From NCBI RefSeq assembly GCF_003352085.1, contig NZ_CP025804.1, positions 3,348,001-3,412,000 of the forward strand: 64,000 nt of DNA. Reading direction: 5' to 3'. Every line of letters begins with the position of its first letter. Positions within the stretch are counted from its first letter, which is position 1. Position numbers and translations under genes: made by a program. Under the pieces are notes generated by a model that was not told the DNA's origin, did no database searches, and was given only the letters and a program-made list of their open reading frames with translations. Shown piece after piece: positions 1 to 9,017 of the stretch. This DNA comes from Sulfitobacter sp. SK012. Lineage in GTDB: Bacteria; Pseudomonadota; Alphaproteobacteria; Rhodobacterales; Rhodobacteraceae.

Positions 1-717
1 CGCCCCCTTGCGCAGCTTCGCGCACTGTCTGAACGCTTTGCTCTGTCGATCCACGGCGTTGGCCTGTCGATCGGTGGCGAAGGCCCGCTGGATACAGATC
101 ATCTTGCCCGGCTAAAGCACCTAAATGACTGGGCGCAACCCGCTGCTTTTTCAGAGCATTTGGCATGGTCGACCCACGGCGCGGAGTTCCTAAATGATCT
201 TTTGCCCCTGCACTACACGCCTAAAACTCTAGGGCGCGTCGCTGATCACATTGCCCAAGTCCAAGACACATTGGGGCGGCAGATGCTGCTGGAAAACCCC
301 TCAAGCTATCTCGCCTTCGCCGAGTCAACGTTGTCTGAAACCGATTTCTTAGCTGAGCTGACCCAGAAAACCTCCTGTGGTCTTTTGCTGGATGTGAACA
401 ATGTCTTCATTTCATCCACAAATCTGGGTCTCAGCCCGCAAGCCTATATCGATGCCTTCCCGCTCGACGCTGTCGGAGAGATCCATGTCGGTGGTCACGA
501 CGAAGATGCCGACGATAATGGTGCCCTGCTGCTGATCGACAGCCATAATATGCCGGTCGTCGATCCTGTTTGGTCACTTTTGGCGTATACATTGGCGAAA
601 ACCGGCCCCAAGCCGGTCCTGGTAGAATGGGACAATGACGTCCCTGATTGGTCAACTCTGCGCACTGAAACGGAGCGCGCTGCCGAAACCCTCAAGACCC
701 TTGTTCTCGCAGCATGA
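1..717 (+). CDS. bufB: MNIO-family (DUF692) RiPP-modifying enzyme, 5' truncated by window edge
   Basis: The frame is open from base 1 to the stop at 717, so 238 residues of a longer protein are present and the N-terminus lies outside the window. The visible part has the DUF692 hallmarks: HGVGLSIGG near the start, a SEHLAW stretch, then [17 protein letters not shown] and EIHVGGHDE, which carry the metal-binding His, Glu, Asp and Asn residues. DUF692 enzymes are multinuclear non-haem iron oxidases that modify cysteines of small precursor peptides. The next gene overlaps it by 4 bp and is the usual partner protein, followed by a DoxX gene, which matches buf/hvf/gig clusters. The precursor gene (bufA/hvfA type) is expected just upstream, outside the window. 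Family assignment is firm; the substrate is inferred. Confidence 0.9.
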   Translation, partial: RPLAQLRALSERFALSIHGVGLSIGGEGPLDTDHLARLKHLNDWAQPAAFSEHLAWSTHGAEFLNDLLPLHYTPKTLGRVADHIAQVQDTLGRQMLLENPSSYLAFAESTLSETDFLAELTQKTSCGLLLDVNNVFISSTNLGLSPQAYIDAFPLDAVGEIHVGGHDEDADDNGALLLIDSHNMPVVDPVWSLLAYTLAKTGPKPVLVEWDNDVPDWSTLRTETERAAETLKTLVLAA

Positions 718-1469
718 CGGTCAGCCAGGCCCATTTTCGCACTGCTCTGTTGGATGCAAATCAACCCGTTCCGGCGGGCCTGATTAACCCTGATGGCGCC
801 CCTGCAGGGCGGCGTTACGATGTTTACCGCAACAACGTAACCGTCTCCCTGATAGAGGCACTTCGGACCGCCTTTCCCCTGATACTCAAGCTGCTGGGCG
901 GCCAGAACTTTGACAATCTCGCGCCGCTTTTTGTGCGGGCACACCCACCCCAGTCACCCTTAATGATGTTTTATGGTACTGAGTTTCCTGAATTCCTCGA
1001 AGGGTTTAAACCTTTGGCGCATATCGGATATCTTGGTGATGTTGCCCGTTTGGATCTGGCATTACGCGCCTCTTATCACGCGGCCGATGCCAATGCGTTT
1101 GACGCAAGCCTGCTTCAGGGCAACCCCGAAGACGTTCTAAAATTGCACCTGAAACTGGCACCCGCCACTCGAGTTTTACGCTCACCTTGGCCGCTCTATG
1201 ACATCTGGCGTTTCAATACGATTTCAGGCGCGCCAAAGCCCCAAGCTGTGGCACAAGACGTTCTTGTAACCCGGCCAAAATTCGACCCCACTCCCATTTT
1301 GCTGCCCCCAGGTGCCGCAGATTGGCTTGATCATTTGGCATCAGGGCAGGATTTTGGTGGCGCGCACGACTCTACTGTGCAGACATGGCCAGAATTTGAT
1401 CTTGGTGCTGCTCTAACTGTCGCTCTCGAGGGCCAAGCCCTAATGTTACGTCCTTGGAAGGAAAAATAA
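714..1469 (+). CDS. bufC: MNIO partner protein, DUF2063 / HvfC-BufC family
   Basis: This 251-residue protein starts at an ATGA overlap with the upstream DUF692 gene, a sign of translational coupling. The N-terminal ~100 residues fit the DUF2063 domain, with [10 protein letters not shown] and [15 protein letters not shown] followed by a conserved run around [10 protein letters not shown]. Members of this family bind the precursor peptide and deliver it to the MNIO enzyme. They were once labelled putative DNA-binding proteins, but the gene context supports a RiPP partner role. The C-terminal ~100 residues are less conserved. Symbol given by context and family. Confidence 0.85.
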   Translation: MTVSQAHFRTALLDANQPVPAGLINPDGAPAGRRYDVYRNNVTVSLIEALRTAFPLILKLLGGQNFDNLAPLFVRAHPPQSPLMMFYGTEFPEFLEGFKPLAHIGYLGDVARLDLALRASYHAADANAFDASLLQGNPEDVLKLHLKLAPATRVLRSPWPLYDIWRFNTISGAPKPQAVAQDVLVTRPKFDPTPILLPPGAADWLDHLASGQDFGGAHDSTVQTWPEFDLGAALTVALEGQALMLRPWKEK

Positions 1470-2017
1470 TGACTGCACTGATGACCCTCTACCGTGCAAT
1501 TGCGGACCGTCTTGATCGAAGCGATTGGCTCCTGCCAACCTTAGCGCGGTTAATCTTTGCGGGCGTGTTGCTGATGTATTTTTGGGTCTCTGGCTTGACA
1601 AAATTGGGCGATGGCATTGGTGGTATATTCACCCCATCAACAGGTGCCTACGCTCAGATCCTCCCCCGACTTCTAGAGAGCGTCGGTTATGATACGGACC
1701 AGCTTCCGGGTTTTTATACCGTGTTTGTCTTGCTGGGCACTTGGGCCGAATTCATCTTGCCTGCCCTCATCGTTTTGGGCCTGTTCACACGGCTTGCTGC
1801 GTTGGGGATGATAGGCTTCGTTACGTTGCAGTCGCTGACGGATCTTTATGGCCACGGCAGCTTGGGCGATCCCAAAGTGTTTGGCGCTTGGTTTGATCGC
1901 TTTCCAGATTCAATCATCATGGACCAGCGGGCGCTCTGGGTGTTCTTGCTGCTTGTCTTGGTAATGAAAGGCGCAGGCCCGCTTTCCTTTGACAATGCTC
2001 TGCGGTCAAAGACTTAG
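1469..2017 (+). CDS. DoxX-family membrane protein of the buf/hvf cluster
   Basis: The protein has 182 residues with about four membrane segments, typical of DoxX proteins: residues ~22-43, ~72-100, ~102-120 and ~145-165. An ATG at 1469 overlaps the TAA of the previous gene (TAATG) and has a GGAAGGAAA ribosome-binding site just upstream. A TTG at 1454 would add five residues and is less likely. DoxX members of these clusters (HvfX type) are thought to support the redox or copper-related function of the modified peptide at the membrane. The 3' end overlaps the convergent ArsC-like gene by 4 bp. Confidence 0.85.
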   Translation: MTALMTLYRAIADRLDRSDWLLPTLARLIFAGVLLMYFWVSGLTKLGDGIGGIFTPSTGAYAQILPRLLESVGYDTDQLPGFYTVFVLLGTWAEFILPALIVLGLFTRLAALGMIGFVTLQSLTDLYGHGSLGDPKVFGAWFDRFPDSIIMDQRALWVFLLLVLVMKGAGPLSFDNALRSKT

Positions 2018-2337
2018 AGCGCTGCCTTTAGATCGCTCTCAACCTCACTGCTCCAAGAGAGAAACATTTTATCTCCAAGAGTGATCAACGGGCGTTTCAT
2101 CAGCGCCGGGTGCTGCCGCAAAAGAGTGAGCTCTGGCTGCGCCCGTTCATCTTCAGAAAGGCCGCGCCACGTGGTGGACCGGGTATTCAACAGCGCCTGT
2201 CCAAACCTATCATATGCGTCCTGCAACACAGCATCTGGCACGCCCTCAGCCCGGACATCAACCAAGGTGGCACTTGGTAGCGCTTTCATCGCTTTGCGGC
2301 AGGTGTCACAATTTTTAAGCCCATAGACCCTCAGCAT
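2014..2337 (-). CDS. ArsC/Spx-like (YffB-type) thioredoxin-fold protein
   Basis: The product has 107 residues beginning MLRVYGLKNCDTC. The N-terminal thioredoxin-fold strand is followed by a CxxC-type NCDTC motif, and the rest matches the ArsC/Spx/YffB family, including LLNTRSTTWR and KRPLI, where the conserved Arg and Pro sit. The start at 2337 is preceded by GGAGGG; a longer frame to 2382 has no such signal. Family members include glutaredoxin-dependent arsenate reductases, but this short form resembles YffB and its substrate is unknown. It converges on the DoxX gene. Confidence 0.85.
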   Translation of the reverse strand: MLRVYGLKNCDTCRKAMKALPSATLVDVRAEGVPDAVLQDAYDRFGQALLNTRSTTWRGLSEDERAQPELTLLRQHPALMKRPLITLGDKMFLSWSSEVESDLKAAL

Positions 2338-2568
2338 CCCGTACCCTCCGATTTGTAAATGTTTGTGCGATCTGGCAGCCAAATGCGCAGCGAACTTCTT
2401 GAAGTTTCCAACAGCAACACGATGTTTTCAAGTAGATACATCGCTACGAGTTAAGTACGGCTACCGCGCTTACGCGGAAATTGGAAAAGCAAAGGCAGTA
2501 TGTTAGACTTCGCCATAACCTCCTAATTTACCTGCGATATTTCCAATCCAGCTACGGTCGTTCCCCAA

Positions 2569-3756
2569 TCAGCTTCCAAGTTGTGCCGGTAGATTGACGT
2601 ATCCGCGAAATCGGATGCGGCCACCGTGTTTGCGGTCTGAGGAAACCTCATAGTTTGGAAAGCGGCGCACAAAACGGTCGATCGCGATCCGCCCTTCCAT
2701 GCGTGCAAGGGTAAGGCCTACACAGACATGTGGCCCTCCAGCAAAGGCGAGGTGGCGGTTGGGGTTTCGAGTAATATCAAAAGCTTGTGGTAGATCGAAT
2801 GCATCCGGGTCGCGGTTGGCGGCACCGATACACAGATGCATGTTTGTACCTTTGGGAATGTGAAAACCGCGTAGGGTTACGTCAGTTGCCGTCTCTCTGT
2901 TTCCGAACTGATTTGGGGAAGCTACGCGTAGGATTTCTTCAACTGTGCTATTGATAAGGGACTGATCTTGAAGCAACAATTTTCGCTCACCGGGATGATC
3001 GTGCAGCAGGGCAAGACCGTTTCCAATTAGGTTTGTGGTGGTTTCATGTCCGGCATTTAGGATGAAAATACAGTTTTGGATAAGCTCGATTTCGGAGAGA
3101 TGGCCGGTGTCGTCGCCTTGGATCAGACGGGTCAGGACGTCTGTTTCCGGGTCACCGGGGTGGCTACGGCGATGGGCGATAAGGCTTTGTAAGTAAGACT
3201 TAAATTCGGTGACCGCGTTGTGGCCCGCGGCGAGTTGGGCATCTGTCAGGACGGGTTCCAGCGCGCCTAGGATGGCGAGAGACCAATCGCGCAGGGGGGT
3301 GCGGTCTTGCATTGGGATATCGAGCAGATTTCCGATGATTTGGATGGGGATGACGCTGGCGAAATCCTCAATAAGATCAGCAGCTTGCGACATGGTATCG
3401 AGCAGCTGATCGACTGTGGAAACGAGGCCCGGCTCCATGCGGGCTAGAGCCTTGGGGGTGAGGGCAGCGGTCATGATGCGGCGCACACGGGTGTGCAGGG
3501 GCGGATCGTTGAAGACCAGACTGGTTGTGTGGTGTTCAAACAGAGGAGAGCCCACGCCGAACTTGGGTGCGAAAATCTTTGACTTATCAGACACATAGGT
3601 TGCGGTGTCGCGGTAGATGGCACTGAGGTCTGCGTGTTTTGAGATCAGGACGGAGCCGTCGGGCTGTGGGCAAACTGGGGCCCCAGCCAAGAGCGCATCG
3701 TAATGCGGGAACGGATTTTTATTGAAGTCTGACGGCAGGTTAGCGAGATCTATCAT
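2569..3756 (-). CDS. Cytochrome P450
   Basis: This is a complete 395-residue bacterial soluble P450. The I-helix oxygen-activation motif appears as AGHETTT (about residues 236-242), the K-helix ExxR as EEILR, and the haem-ligand loop as FAGGPHVCVG near residue 340, with the Cys ligand present. The length is normal for CYP107-like bacterial enzymes. No ferredoxin or reductase gene is adjacent, so redox partners must come from elsewhere. The substrate cannot be read from sequence. Its promoter region holds an unusual array of TGCACA repeats 100-145 bp upstream. Confidence 0.95.
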   Translation of the reverse strand: MIDLANLPSDFNKNPFPHYDALLAGAPVCPQPDGSVLISKHADLSAIYRDTATYVSDKSKIFAPKFGVGSPLFEHHTTSLVFNDPPLHTRVRRIMTAALTPKALARMEPGLVSTVDQLLDTMSQAADLIEDFASVIPIQIIGNLLDIPMQDRTPLRDWSLAILGALEPVLTDAQLAAGHNAVTEFKSYLQSLIAHRRSHPGDPETDVLTRLIQGDDTGHLSEIELIQNCIFILNAGHETTTNLIGNGLALLHDHPGERKLLLQDQSLINSTVEEILRVASPNQFGNRETATDVTLRGFHIPKGTNMHLCIGAANRDPDAFDLPQAFDITRNPNRHLAFAGGPHVCVGLTLARMEGRIAIDRFVRRFPNYEVSSDRKHGGRIRFRGYVNLPAQLGS

Positions 3757-3857
3757 GGGGGTAGTTTGGCCCAGCGGGGCGTTGTGCGCAACGGCCTGTG
3801 GGGTTTTGCCCTGTTGGAGCTGAAAACGGGGGTTAACGCCTTATTTTTATGAGAAAC

Positions 3858-3901
3858 GGGTATGCACAACGCGTACACAGCGCGTGCACAGGCTGTGCAC
3901 C
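3858..3901. repeat. Four ~11-bp tandem TGCACA iterons upstream of the P450 gene
   Basis: Four near-identical units follow one another: GTATGCACAAC, GCGTACACAGC, GCGTGCACAGG and CTGTGCACCGA. The TGCACA cores start at 3863, 3874, 3885 and about 3895, so they recur once per helical turn. A matching array lies at 21477-21520 in front of an unrelated lipoprotein gene. The arrangement suggests cooperative binding by a protein on one face of DNA, but no binder is known to me. Confidence 0.6.
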
Positions 3902-4010
3902 GATTGTATGACTTTCTGAGTTTTGGGGAAGGTTAATAGCGCGCGCGGTTGGAAGCGTGACTGTATCGTTAATTTTGATGTTTTTTTGTGTTTGGAGGGG
4001 GGTGAGGCAT

Positions 4011-4220
4011 GGTCCGGCAAAGCCGGATCAATCGGTCCGGGGGACCGATTGAAATGCCGAACGCGGATTTCGCAAGAAATTCGCCGGGGTGCCTTTGAGC
4101 CGGGCGGCCCGCTTCTAGGGAAACCTATTTGAACGGTGATATGTGAGTTTGAGGGCAGCGGCCGAACCGAGGGGCCGGTCCGATAGCGCCCGCCCCGTGG
4201 GGGCGGTTCGGGCGCTGCCC
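4011..4220. repeat. Cluster of four hairpin-forming inverted repeats
   Basis: The spacer between the P450 and ATPase genes (3757-4282) has no convincing gene. It holds TCCGGCAAAGCCGGA (about 4014-4028); a perfect AATCGGTCC/GGACCGATT pair (4030-4050); an imperfect palindrome around 4062-4083; and a 16-bp arm pair at 4153-4168 and 4205-4220 with one mismatch and a nested GCCCC/GGGGC stem. The last contains TCGGGCGCTGCCC, which recurs exactly at 21408-21420. This looks like a composite dispersed intergenic repeat, not a single terminator. Confidence 0.55.
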
Positions 4221-4282
4221 AGCGGTGCCGCCGGGCGGGATGTTTTGTGAGGGTTGGGTTGTTGGAGCGGGAGGATCACGCT

Positions 4283-5167
4283 TTAGTTTGGTGTTTTCAA
4301 GAATTGCGAGGCTAAGAGCTTTGATGCAGTAGAAGCTCTTATAGGATGATCTTTCAACAACTCTCCGAAAGCTATCTTTCCGCTGTCAGTAAGTTCATCA
4401 ATCCGATCAAGTCGTCTTTGAGCATCTCCGAAAGACAATCGCATCTGAACAAATGTCCCTTTAAAACTCCAAGGATGTTCGGTCTGAACTTCGCCGCCAA
4501 GAGAGAGGCCGTCGGCACCGCTGACGACCCGAAAAAGACCATTTTCGGCGCAAAACCTGCTTGTCACAAACATACCGAATCCCGAGTTCTTCCAGTGGTC
4601 GTCCTGCTGTAACCTATCATCCAGTGACACCCCTGTTACTCCCGGTAGAATTGCGAATTTGAGCGCCTCACGATTAGTTTCGCATTCCAGAAGTTCATTT
4701 TCATAGAGGTTTTCGGCTATTCCAACACCGTTATCCATAACTATAATCTCGGCCATCTTTTTCGCCGGCCAACATTGCCCCAAGAGAGCAATTTTCGTCC
4801 CGCGACTATGTTCTGCTGCATTTCTAACTATTTCTCGCAGAGAATATTCAACTAAGTCGAATACTGGCCCTTTATCTTGCTGCGATAAATTCTCGGCCAG
4901 CCCCTGAATAGTCTTGGCCACGTGTTTTCCAACGGGAATGTCACCCGCCGCGTCCCGCAACTCAGCAATGTCATAGACTGTTATAGGAGTATAATTTGTA
5001 GAACCACGGGCGGCCCCTGTTTCGTTTCCTCGCTTAAAGCCCAAGAAGCGAAATAGGCCAATGTGATCCGCCCAACCAGTGAATTGGCTATTCTTTGTCC
5101 ACAAAATAAATTTCGTTTTCTGGTGTTGCTTCATCAGAATTCGAATTTTTGCCGCAAGAAACATCAA
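4283..5167 (-). CDS. GHKL-fold ATPase (HATPase_c), C-terminal part of an interrupted STAS-HATPase protein
   Basis: The open part encodes 294 residues. A histidine-kinase-type ATP-binding fold is clear: N box EIVRNAAEHS (residues ~112-121), G1 box DNGVGI (145-150) and G2 box NSGFGMF (194-200). There is no dimerisation/His-phosphotransfer domain, so it is an anti-sigma-like or signalling ATPase, not a full kinase. The first ~45 residues look like the second half of a STAS-like domain, whose first half continues in the same frame upstream of a single TAA at 5183-5185. A TTG at 5167 or ATG at 5164 could restart translation but has no good ribosome-binding site. The gene is visibly more AT-rich than its neighbours, suggesting acquisition by transfer. 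Whether the protein is made is uncertain. Confidence 0.75.
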   Translation of the reverse strand: MMFLAAKIRILMKQHQKTKFILWTKNSQFTGWADHIGLFRFLGFKRGNETGAARGSTNYTPITVYDIAELRDAAGDIPVGKHVAKTIQGLAENLSQQDKGPVFDLVEYSLREIVRNAAEHSRGTKIALLGQCWPAKKMAEIIVMDNGVGIAENLYENELLECETNREALKFAILPGVTGVSLDDRLQQDDHWKNSGFGMFVTSRFCAENGLFRVVSGADGLSLGGEVQTEHPWSFKGTFVQMRLSFGDAQRRLDRIDELTDSGKIAFGELLKDHPIRASTASKLLASQFLKTPN

Positions 5168-5311
5168 GGGGCCCGGCTCAGCTTATGTACACTCTGAAAA
5201 CCTAATGTTGCATTCATCAACTTGTGACAAATCCAACTTTTCAATCTTCAGTTCATGCACCGAGTTCAGAAGCGTCAATCTGTCTGGTACAACAATGTCC
5301 CTGGAATTCAA
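5168..5311 (-). pseudogene. In-frame N-terminal STAS-like segment of the ATPase gene, cut by a TAA
   Basis: Reading on the minus strand from a TTG at 5311, which overlaps the thyX stop codon, 42 codons run in the same frame as the downstream ATPase up to a TAA at 5183-5185. The translation includes DIVVPDRLTLLNS and KLDLSQVDECNIRF; after the stop it resumes AEPGPLMFLAAKIRIL. This order (a buried strand, then an AEPxGxxxLAxxIR helix) fits the STAS-like domain usually fused to such ATPases. A GAGG lies about 9 bases before the TTG. The simplest reading is one nonsense mutation in a 342-codon gene, but a sequencing error is possible. Confidence 0.6.
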
Positions 5312-6228
5312 AGAATTGTCGCCTCAAACTCCCGCCATTCGCCTTTACTCATGCCTGAGTTCTCCTGCGTGACCTCTTCGCCCTTTAGCATGCGGCGCAC
5401 GCACTCCAAGGCCTTGCCCGACATCGTCGCCCCGCCAAGACGGTAATCCTCAAACGCGCCGTAGGCCGCGGGGACCCAATCGGCGACGACTTTGCAGATC
5501 GCATCGGCATAGACGCGGATTTCGTATTGGGCGTGGGCGTCGGCGCGCAGGCGTAGGAAATGGAACAGGTTGTGTAGGTCCACTTTCCAATACCATTGGG
5601 TGTAGATGTTGGCGGGCAGGTTCATGCGCGCGAGTTCGCGGGCAAGGCCGTCTTGAGGTTCGCCGTCGGGGCCTTCGGTCGCGATCATGGCTTGGTAGTT
5701 GTCATAGGCGCGGGTGGAGTCTGATTTCAGGATTTCGAGTACGCGGGCGGCTTCGGCCCCTTCGAGCACGCCACCCCTGCCCTGATTGTTCACAACCGAT
5801 TGCGCGTTCACGTGGTCCGGTTCGGGGATATAGAATTCGCGGTCGAGGATGGAATAGCGGGCGGAATATTCGTTCACGTTGGCGGTGCGGTGGCGGATCC
5901 ACTGACGCGCGACGAAGACGGGCAGTTTGACGTGGAGTTTAATTTCGCACATCTCGAAGGGCGTGGAATGCCAGTGGCGCATGAGGTAGCGGATCAGCCC
6001 TTCGTCGTTTTGCACTGATTTTGTGCCCTTGCCGTAGCTGACGCGGGCGGCCTGACAGATGGCTGCATCGTCGCCCATGTAGTCGATAACGCGGATGAAA
6101 CCGTGGTCGAGGACATCGTAGGCGCGGTAGAGATGCGCCTCCATTCCTTCTGAGACGGCGCGCAGGGTTGGGCGCGGTGTTTGGCGCAAAGCATCGATTT
6201 CGGCGAGTTGTTCAGGGCTAAGTGGCAT
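5308..6228 (-). CDS. thyX: Flavin-dependent thymidylate synthase ThyX
   Basis: The enzyme makes dTMP from dUMP using FAD and methylenetetrahydrofolate. The 306-residue product carries the ThyX signature in the form [15 protein letters not shown], with the downstream helical region and a conserved [11 protein letters not shown] block. I chose the ATG at 6228 ([15 protein letters not shown]) because an AAGGA lies at good spacing and the next 50 upstream residues look unlike the family. No thyA is visible here. Its stop overlaps the first codon of the damaged STAS-ATPase frame, so the two may be cotranscribed. Confidence 0.93.
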   Translation of the reverse strand: MPLSPEQLAEIDALRQTPRPTLRAVSEGMEAHLYRAYDVLDHGFIRVIDYMGDDAAICQAARVSYGKGTKSVQNDEGLIRYLMRHWHSTPFEMCEIKLHVKLPVFVARQWIRHRTANVNEYSARYSILDREFYIPEPDHVNAQSVVNNQGRGGVLEGAEAARVLEILKSDSTRAYDNYQAMIATEGPDGEPQDGLARELARMNLPANIYTQWYWKVDLHNLFHFLRLRADAHAQYEIRVYADAICKVVADWVPAAYGAFEDYRLGGATMSGKALECVRRMLKGEEVTQENSGMSKGEWREFEATIL

Positions 6229-6413
6229 GTGGGGCGTCCTTGGCATGGGCGTGGATTCGTCTGTGACTATATCTGGCCCATGAGGGCGCTGGAACCGCCA
6301 TATGCGGTATTGCTTTTTGGCCATGGTTTTTGGCGCAGTTTGTTTGGGCCGTTGACATGCGACAGGGCTCATAGCCATGGTTGGAAAAACAAAAAACCCA
6401 GAGGTAGGCAGAG

Positions 6414-7484
6414 ATGAAATTTAAACTGGCAAGCGTGGCTTTGTGCCTGACTTTGGCGGCCTGTTCGGGCGGCAATCCATTTGAAGACGACGACGACAGC
6501 GGCACAGGCGACGATGGCACGACCGATGGCGGCACCGGCATTACGCGCGATGGCGTCCCTCCGGGAACGGAATCGCCCAGCGCTGGCACAGGATTGTTTC
6601 GCTCAGAAATACCAACGGACGGGGGCAACGGCTTTGCACGTGGGATCTCCTATGACGGGGACAGCGACACATTCACAGTAGATAACCTCGCGTTTGATGG
6701 GGCCAATACCTACCAACGCGGCCGGGCTGTAGGCAGCTTGGGCGGCGGTGAGTTCGCGGTTTATGAAGCAGATGCGCAGTATCCAGATTCGATCACGGGT
6801 GCTGCCGTTAACCAATTTACGCACCGCGCGATCTATGGCGTGAGCCGCAACCGAGATTCAGATGGCGATCCGACGACGCAGTTCGCGATTGTACGGACAG
6901 GGGCCTATATCCCCTACGGCTTTGGTGGTTTCATCTATCAACGGGGTGGTTCTGTAGATTTGCCAACAACCGGACAGGCGATTTTCCGGGGACAAGCTGG
7001 CGGTTTGCGTGACTTTGATGGCGCTGGTGCGTTGCAGTATTCAACTGGTGACGTCGCGATTGCGATCGACTTTGACGATTTCAATGAATCCACTGGCGGG
7101 CGGGGCGATGGCGTTCAGGGTCAGCTGACCAACCGTCAAGTATTCGATATCAATGGCAATGACATTACGGCCAATGTGACCACGCGTATCAACGACCTTA
7201 ACAGCTCATCGATCCAGAGCATTCCTGCGGCGATCTTTACGGTTGCACCGGGTGTGTTGGACAATAATGGCGATCTGGTTGGCGAACTGACCAGCCGTTT
7301 TGTCAATGATAACGGTGACGTCGTAGAATATGAGAGCGGCAACTATTACGCGATCGTGTCAGGCGATGACCCTGATGAAATCGTGGGTGTCATGGTGCTT
7401 GAGAACACCTCCGAATTCCGCGATGCCACCGTGCGCGATACCAGTGGCTTTATCGTTTACCGGGATCCAAACGTTCAGCCATGA
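6414..7484 (+). CDS. TbpB-like surface lipoprotein, probable Slam substrate
   Basis: The protein has 356 residues. A lipoprotein signal peptide ends in LAAC (residues 14-17), followed by a low-complexity Asp/Gly/Thr linker typical of an extended anchor. The rest is rich in beta-strand patterns; the end resembles the C-terminal eight-strand barrel of transferrin-binding-protein-B-like lipoproteins, with a [15 protein letters not shown] strand. The next gene, overlapping by 4 bp, encodes a Slam translocator, which flips such lipoproteins to the cell surface, so the two very likely form a substrate-translocator pair. The ligand of this lipoprotein is unknown. Confidence 0.75.
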   Translation: MKFKLASVALCLTLAACSGGNPFEDDDDSGTGDDGTTDGGTGITRDGVPPGTESPSAGTGLFRSEIPTDGGNGFARGISYDGDSDTFTVDNLAFDGANTYQRGRAVGSLGGGEFAVYEADAQYPDSITGAAVNQFTHRAIYGVSRNRDSDGDPTTQFAIVRTGAYIPYGFGGFIYQRGGSVDLPTTGQAIFRGQAGGLRDFDGAGALQYSTGDVAIAIDFDDFNESTGGRGDGVQGQLTNRQVFDINGNDITANVTTRINDLNSSSIQSIPAAIFTVAPGVLDNNGDLVGELTSRFVNDNGDVVEYESGNYYAIVSGDDPDEIVGVMVLENTSEFRDATVRDTSGFIVYRDPNVQP

Positions 7485-8920
7485 GCGTAGCCCCGGTGAT
7501 GCGGCGCGTCATCAAAGCAGTGTGCATGGCAGGATTTATTGCCATGCCTCTCGCCCACGCGCAGGCTGAAAGTACGAGACGAGTTGCCCCGCAAGAGATT
7601 GAGAAGGCGGCCTTTATCAGCCTGCAAGAACGTGATCCTGCACGGGCGTTGTTCTATGCAGAGGCCTTGGCTGAACGCGATCCCGATGACCTGACCCCCC
7701 AACTTTTGATGGCGCGGGCGCTGCGTGATTTGGGTCGGTACAAAGAAGCTCAGAAGGCCGCACGCCGGGCGTGGAGCCTTGCTGAGGATGGGTCTCAAAA
7801 ATTCTCAAGCGCTCTGATCATGGCGCAAACACTGTCGTCAGACAATAAACGCACACGTGCGCAGCTTTGGCTGCGCCGCGCCGTTCATCACGCCCCGACC
7901 GAACAACTCGCGGCGCGGGCTAAACGTGATTTCAAATATGTGCAGCAGCGCAATCCGTGGCAAACATACCTGTCGTTCACGCTGGCCCCCAATTCGAACA
8001 TCAACAACGGATCGGTTCGCGACAGCTCACGATTGAACTATGCAATCTCGGACATCGTGTTTGGTGGCCCAATTGAATACACCCTCAGTGGTGCCAGTCA
8101 GGCCCTGTCAGGTCTGGAAATCGGCGGCGATGTGAAGGCGCGCTACCGCTTTTCGCAAACCTCTCGCACGGCGCATGACGTAAATTTCTCAATGGCCTAC
8201 CGCACCTTTGTGCTTTCCAGCTCTGCTAAGGACATCTTGCGCGAGGCCAAAGAAGAATCTGGCAGCACAGACGACCTGCCGACGGGCAGCGACTTTGCCT
8301 ATGGCCGCGTGAGCATCGGGTACCGTTACAGTCGATTGAATTACAACGGAAAAGGGGAGCTCATCGCCAGAGCCGAATTGGGTCAAAGTTGGTATGGCGG
8401 CGCGAGCTATACAGCATTTTTCCGCGGCGGCCTCAGTCAAAGCTACCGGCCAAGCAGAGCTCACAAGTTCACATTGGCGCTCAATACCGAAGTTCAGGAT
8501 GGGTACAGGACCTACGACTCGCATAAATCCCTTGTTACCGGCAGCATCGGCAAGCTGCTGGAGTCTGGTAGCTCGATCTACGGGGCCGCGTCTTTTGGAG
8601 CGCAAACCTCGAATTACAAGGATGCCGAATATGGCGAGTTTGCGCTGCGTGCCGGTTATGTCATGCGCAAGCCCGTTATGGGTGCAGGCTTGTTCTTTGG
8701 GTTGGGGACGTCGTATCGCGACTATGAAGTGTCCCAGCATGACGCCTCGGGGCGTAATGACCTTCGGGTAACCGCAGATGTGACAGCTGTTTTTCGCCAG
8801 ATCGATTACTATGGCTTCAATCCCAGCCTTACCCTCAAATACGAGCGCACCGAGAGCAATATTGGTCTGTATGACACCCGGCGTCTGGGCATGAGTGTCG
8901 GTATTCGCTCGTCTTTCTGA
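7481..8920 (+). CDS. Surface lipoprotein assembly modifier (Slam/DUF560 family)
   Basis: This 479-residue outer-membrane protein has a signal peptide (cleavage near AHAQA, residue ~28), a TPR-like helical region (about 35-160) with paired helices such as ARALFYAEALAERDPDD, and a C-terminal barrel of about 300 residues that begins at NPWQTYLSFTLAPNSNINNG. The protein ends in a strand with terminal Phe (GIRSSF), the usual outer-membrane insertion signal. This is the Slam/DUF560 architecture known from Neisseria. The start overlaps the lipoprotein gene by ATGA, so the two are coupled. Confidence 0.85.
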   Translation: MSVAPVMRRVIKAVCMAGFIAMPLAHAQAESTRRVAPQEIEKAAFISLQERDPARALFYAEALAERDPDDLTPQLLMARALRDLGRYKEAQKAARRAWSLAEDGSQKFSSALIMAQTLSSDNKRTRAQLWLRRAVHHAPTEQLAARAKRDFKYVQQRNPWQTYLSFTLAPNSNINNGSVRDSSRLNYAISDIVFGGPIEYTLSGASQALSGLEIGGDVKARYRFSQTSRTAHDVNFSMAYRTFVLSSSAKDILREAKEESGSTDDLPTGSDFAYGRVSIGYRYSRLNYNGKGELIARAELGQSWYGGASYTAFFRGGLSQSYRPSRAHKFTLALNTEVQDGYRTYDSHKSLVTGSIGKLLESGSSIYGAASFGAQTSNYKDAEYGEFALRAGYVMRKPVMGAGLFFGLGTSYRDYEVSQHDASGRNDLRVTADVTAVFRQIDYYGFNPSLTLKYERTESNIGLYDTRRLGMSVGIRSSF

Positions 8921-9017
8921 GACGCGATTTTGGCAATATGAAATCACAGGATCGTCGCTCGACACGCGGGCGCTTCATGCTAGCTTGGTGCAACACGCTA
9001 TGTATGAGAGGGAAATC

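Noticed and set aside
3923..4132. 69-codon plus-strand frame in the hairpin spacer
   Set aside because: It runs through several palindromes, has no ribosome-binding site and no recognisable protein, so it reads like repeat DNA.
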